From assembly GCA_026014665.1 (NCBI GenBank), contig JAOZHX010000017.1:248001-312000 (forward strand): a stretch of DNA of 64,000 nucleotides, written 5' to 3'. Positions 63,140 to 64,000 of the stretch are shown here, in pieces. A program made the position numbers and the translations under genes. The notes beneath the pieces are model-generated. The model had not been told where the DNA came from and did not search any database. It saw only the letters and a program-made list of their open reading frames with translations. Position 1 is the first letter of the stretch. Every line of letters begins with the position of its first letter. The DNA is from Candidatus Bathyarchaeota archaeon. GTDB lineage: Archaea; Thermoproteota; Bathyarchaeia; Bathyarchaeales; Bathycorpusculaceae.

Positions 63140-64000
63140 ATGAAAACTCGCATAACTCTTGTAAACCCACCTTACCCCATCGGCTCTCATCAGCATCCGC
63201 CTTTTATGCCGCTGGGACTCGGATACTTAGGTGCGGTCCTGTACAAGAATCACTTTGAAGTCAACGTTATTGACTGTCAAGCTCAAAGAATCAGTCACCA
63301 ACAATTCAAAGAAGAAATCGCCAAGTTCAAACCCGATATAGTCGGCGTAACCTCAACCACCTTAACGTACAAATCTGCCCTCCAAATTATAAAAACCGTA
63401 AAAGAAATCCATCCCAACGCCATAACAGCCATTGGAGGATCTCACGTTACCTTCTGGGACGATAAGGCTCTCCAAGAATCACCAGGCCTCGACATCGTTG
63501 TAAGAGGCGAAGGCGAAGCTACCATGCTGGAGCTCGCCCAACGGGTCGAAAATCACCAGCCCTTCACTGATCTCGCGGGAACGACCTGCAGAAAAGGCAA
63601 TGAAATCGTAAAAAACGCCGACCGCCCCTTCCTCGAAGACCTCGATAGCTTGCCGTTTCCTGCCCTGCACCTCTGGCAAAAGGTAGGCGACCTGCGAAAA
63701 TACGGAACAATCCCCTACCCCGTCATGACCAGCCGCGGCTGCGTGTACTGGTGCAATTTCTGCACTGCTGTCCGCATGTTCGGCAGAAGATATCGCATGC
63801 GTACCCCAAAGAACGTTGTGGACGAACTAGAGTTTCTGCACAAGAATTACCATGCTACACAATTCACATTCTACGATGACGCATTCACTGTTGACCAATC
63901 CCGCACAGCCGAAATCTGCGACGAAATACAACGTCGAGGACTCAAAATTAAATGGGACTGCGAAACCCGCGTGGACATGGTCAGCAAAGAACTCCTCGTC
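63140..64000 (+). CDS. B12-binding radical SAM enzyme, 3' end outside window
   Basis: 287 residues visible; the frame is open at the window edge. The B12-binding domain starts RITLVNPPYPIGSHQHPPFMPLGLGYLGAVL; TAIGGSHVTFWDDKAL follows. The radical SAM motif is VMTSRGCVYWCNFCTAV (C-x3-C-x2-C), then FTFYDDAFTVDQSR. The class attaches methyl groups or rearranges lipids and cofactors. ATG at 63140 follows AGGGAAG. Related in layout to the gene at 50958, but not a close copy. Confidence 0.87.
   Translation, partial: MKTRITLVNPPYPIGSHQHPPFMPLGLGYLGAVLYKNHFEVNVIDCQAQRISHQQFKEEIAKFKPDIVGVTSTTLTYKSALQIIKTVKEIHPNAITAIGGSHVTFWDDKALQESPGLDIVVRGEGEATMLELAQRVENHQPFTDLAGTTCRKGNEIVKNADRPFLEDLDSLPFPALHLWQKVGDLRKYGTIPYPVMTSRGCVYWCNFCTAVRMFGRRYRMRTPKNVVDELEFLHKNYHATQFTFYDDAFTVDQSRTAEICDEIQRRGLKIKWDCETRVDMVSKELLV

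Overview
The window is archaeal chromosome, most likely from a Bathyarchaeia-type (Ca. Bathyarchaeota) lineage. This is inferred from an archaeal five-subunit CODH/acetyl-CoA synthase operon (cdhA-B-C-D-E), the tetrahydromethanopterin C1 enzyme Ftr, the F420 enzyme CofE, class I lysyl-tRNA synthetase, two deoxyhypusine-synthase-family genes, UPF0147, diphthine-ammonia ligase, archaeal TATA boxes and widespread TTG/GTG starts. Bacterial-type genes (cysK/cysE, KGG stress proteins, HtrA, a MurL-like enzyme) are mixed in, as expected of that lineage.

Layout. 1-3 kb: the end of a TIR-like domain protein and two VapBC toxin-antitoxin pairs; the second sits between an intact PfkB kinase gene and a decayed copy of that kinase's 3' end. 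3-8.7 kb (minus strand): a compact operon purF-purD-HAD phosphatase-ftr-pfkB, joining purine synthesis to a C1-pterin enzyme. 9.3-18 kb (minus): cdhABCDE followed upstream by two CooC-like nickel-insertion ATPases; divergent from them are a short MetF-like reductase, cofE and an SCP2-domain protein. Together these look like the methyl and carbonyl branches of an archaeal Wood-Ljungdahl pathway. 20.7-24.8 kb: a PLP lyase, DUF1611, PP-loop (MurL-like) and GNAT group that looks like an undescribed amino-acid or peptide modification locus. 24.9-27.6 kb: two deoxyhypusine-synthase-family genes around a membrane-anchored winged-helix protein. 27.7-35.5 kb: secreted beta-propeller genes (one intact, two damaged), argS, a histone-deacetylase-fold protein and a polyferredoxin. 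35.8-52.4 kb: three tRNAs, cysteine synthesis, two ABC-2 exporters, tmk, an HD phosphohydrolase, a NapH-like ferredoxin, lysS, small zinc ribbons and a B12-radical SAM enzyme. 52.6-54.9 kb: an array of six KGG-repeat stress proteins plus one DUF2795 protein, each behind a strong GGAGGTGA ribosome binding site. 55-64 kb: flavodoxin, ferritin-like protein, two regulators with twin operators, HtrA protease, a winged-helix/VIT fusion, peroxiredoxin, endonuclease III, Dph6-like ligase and a second B12-radical SAM gene running off the edge.

Recurring oddities are several genes broken by one base (a VOC protein, a methyltransferase, a beta-propeller gene with an in-frame TGA) and three genes with good ribosome binding sites but no ATG/GTG/TTG start (purF, a zinc ribbon, DUF2795). 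The single-base cases could be biology or assembly error. All functional statements are from reading translated sequence; no database search was run.
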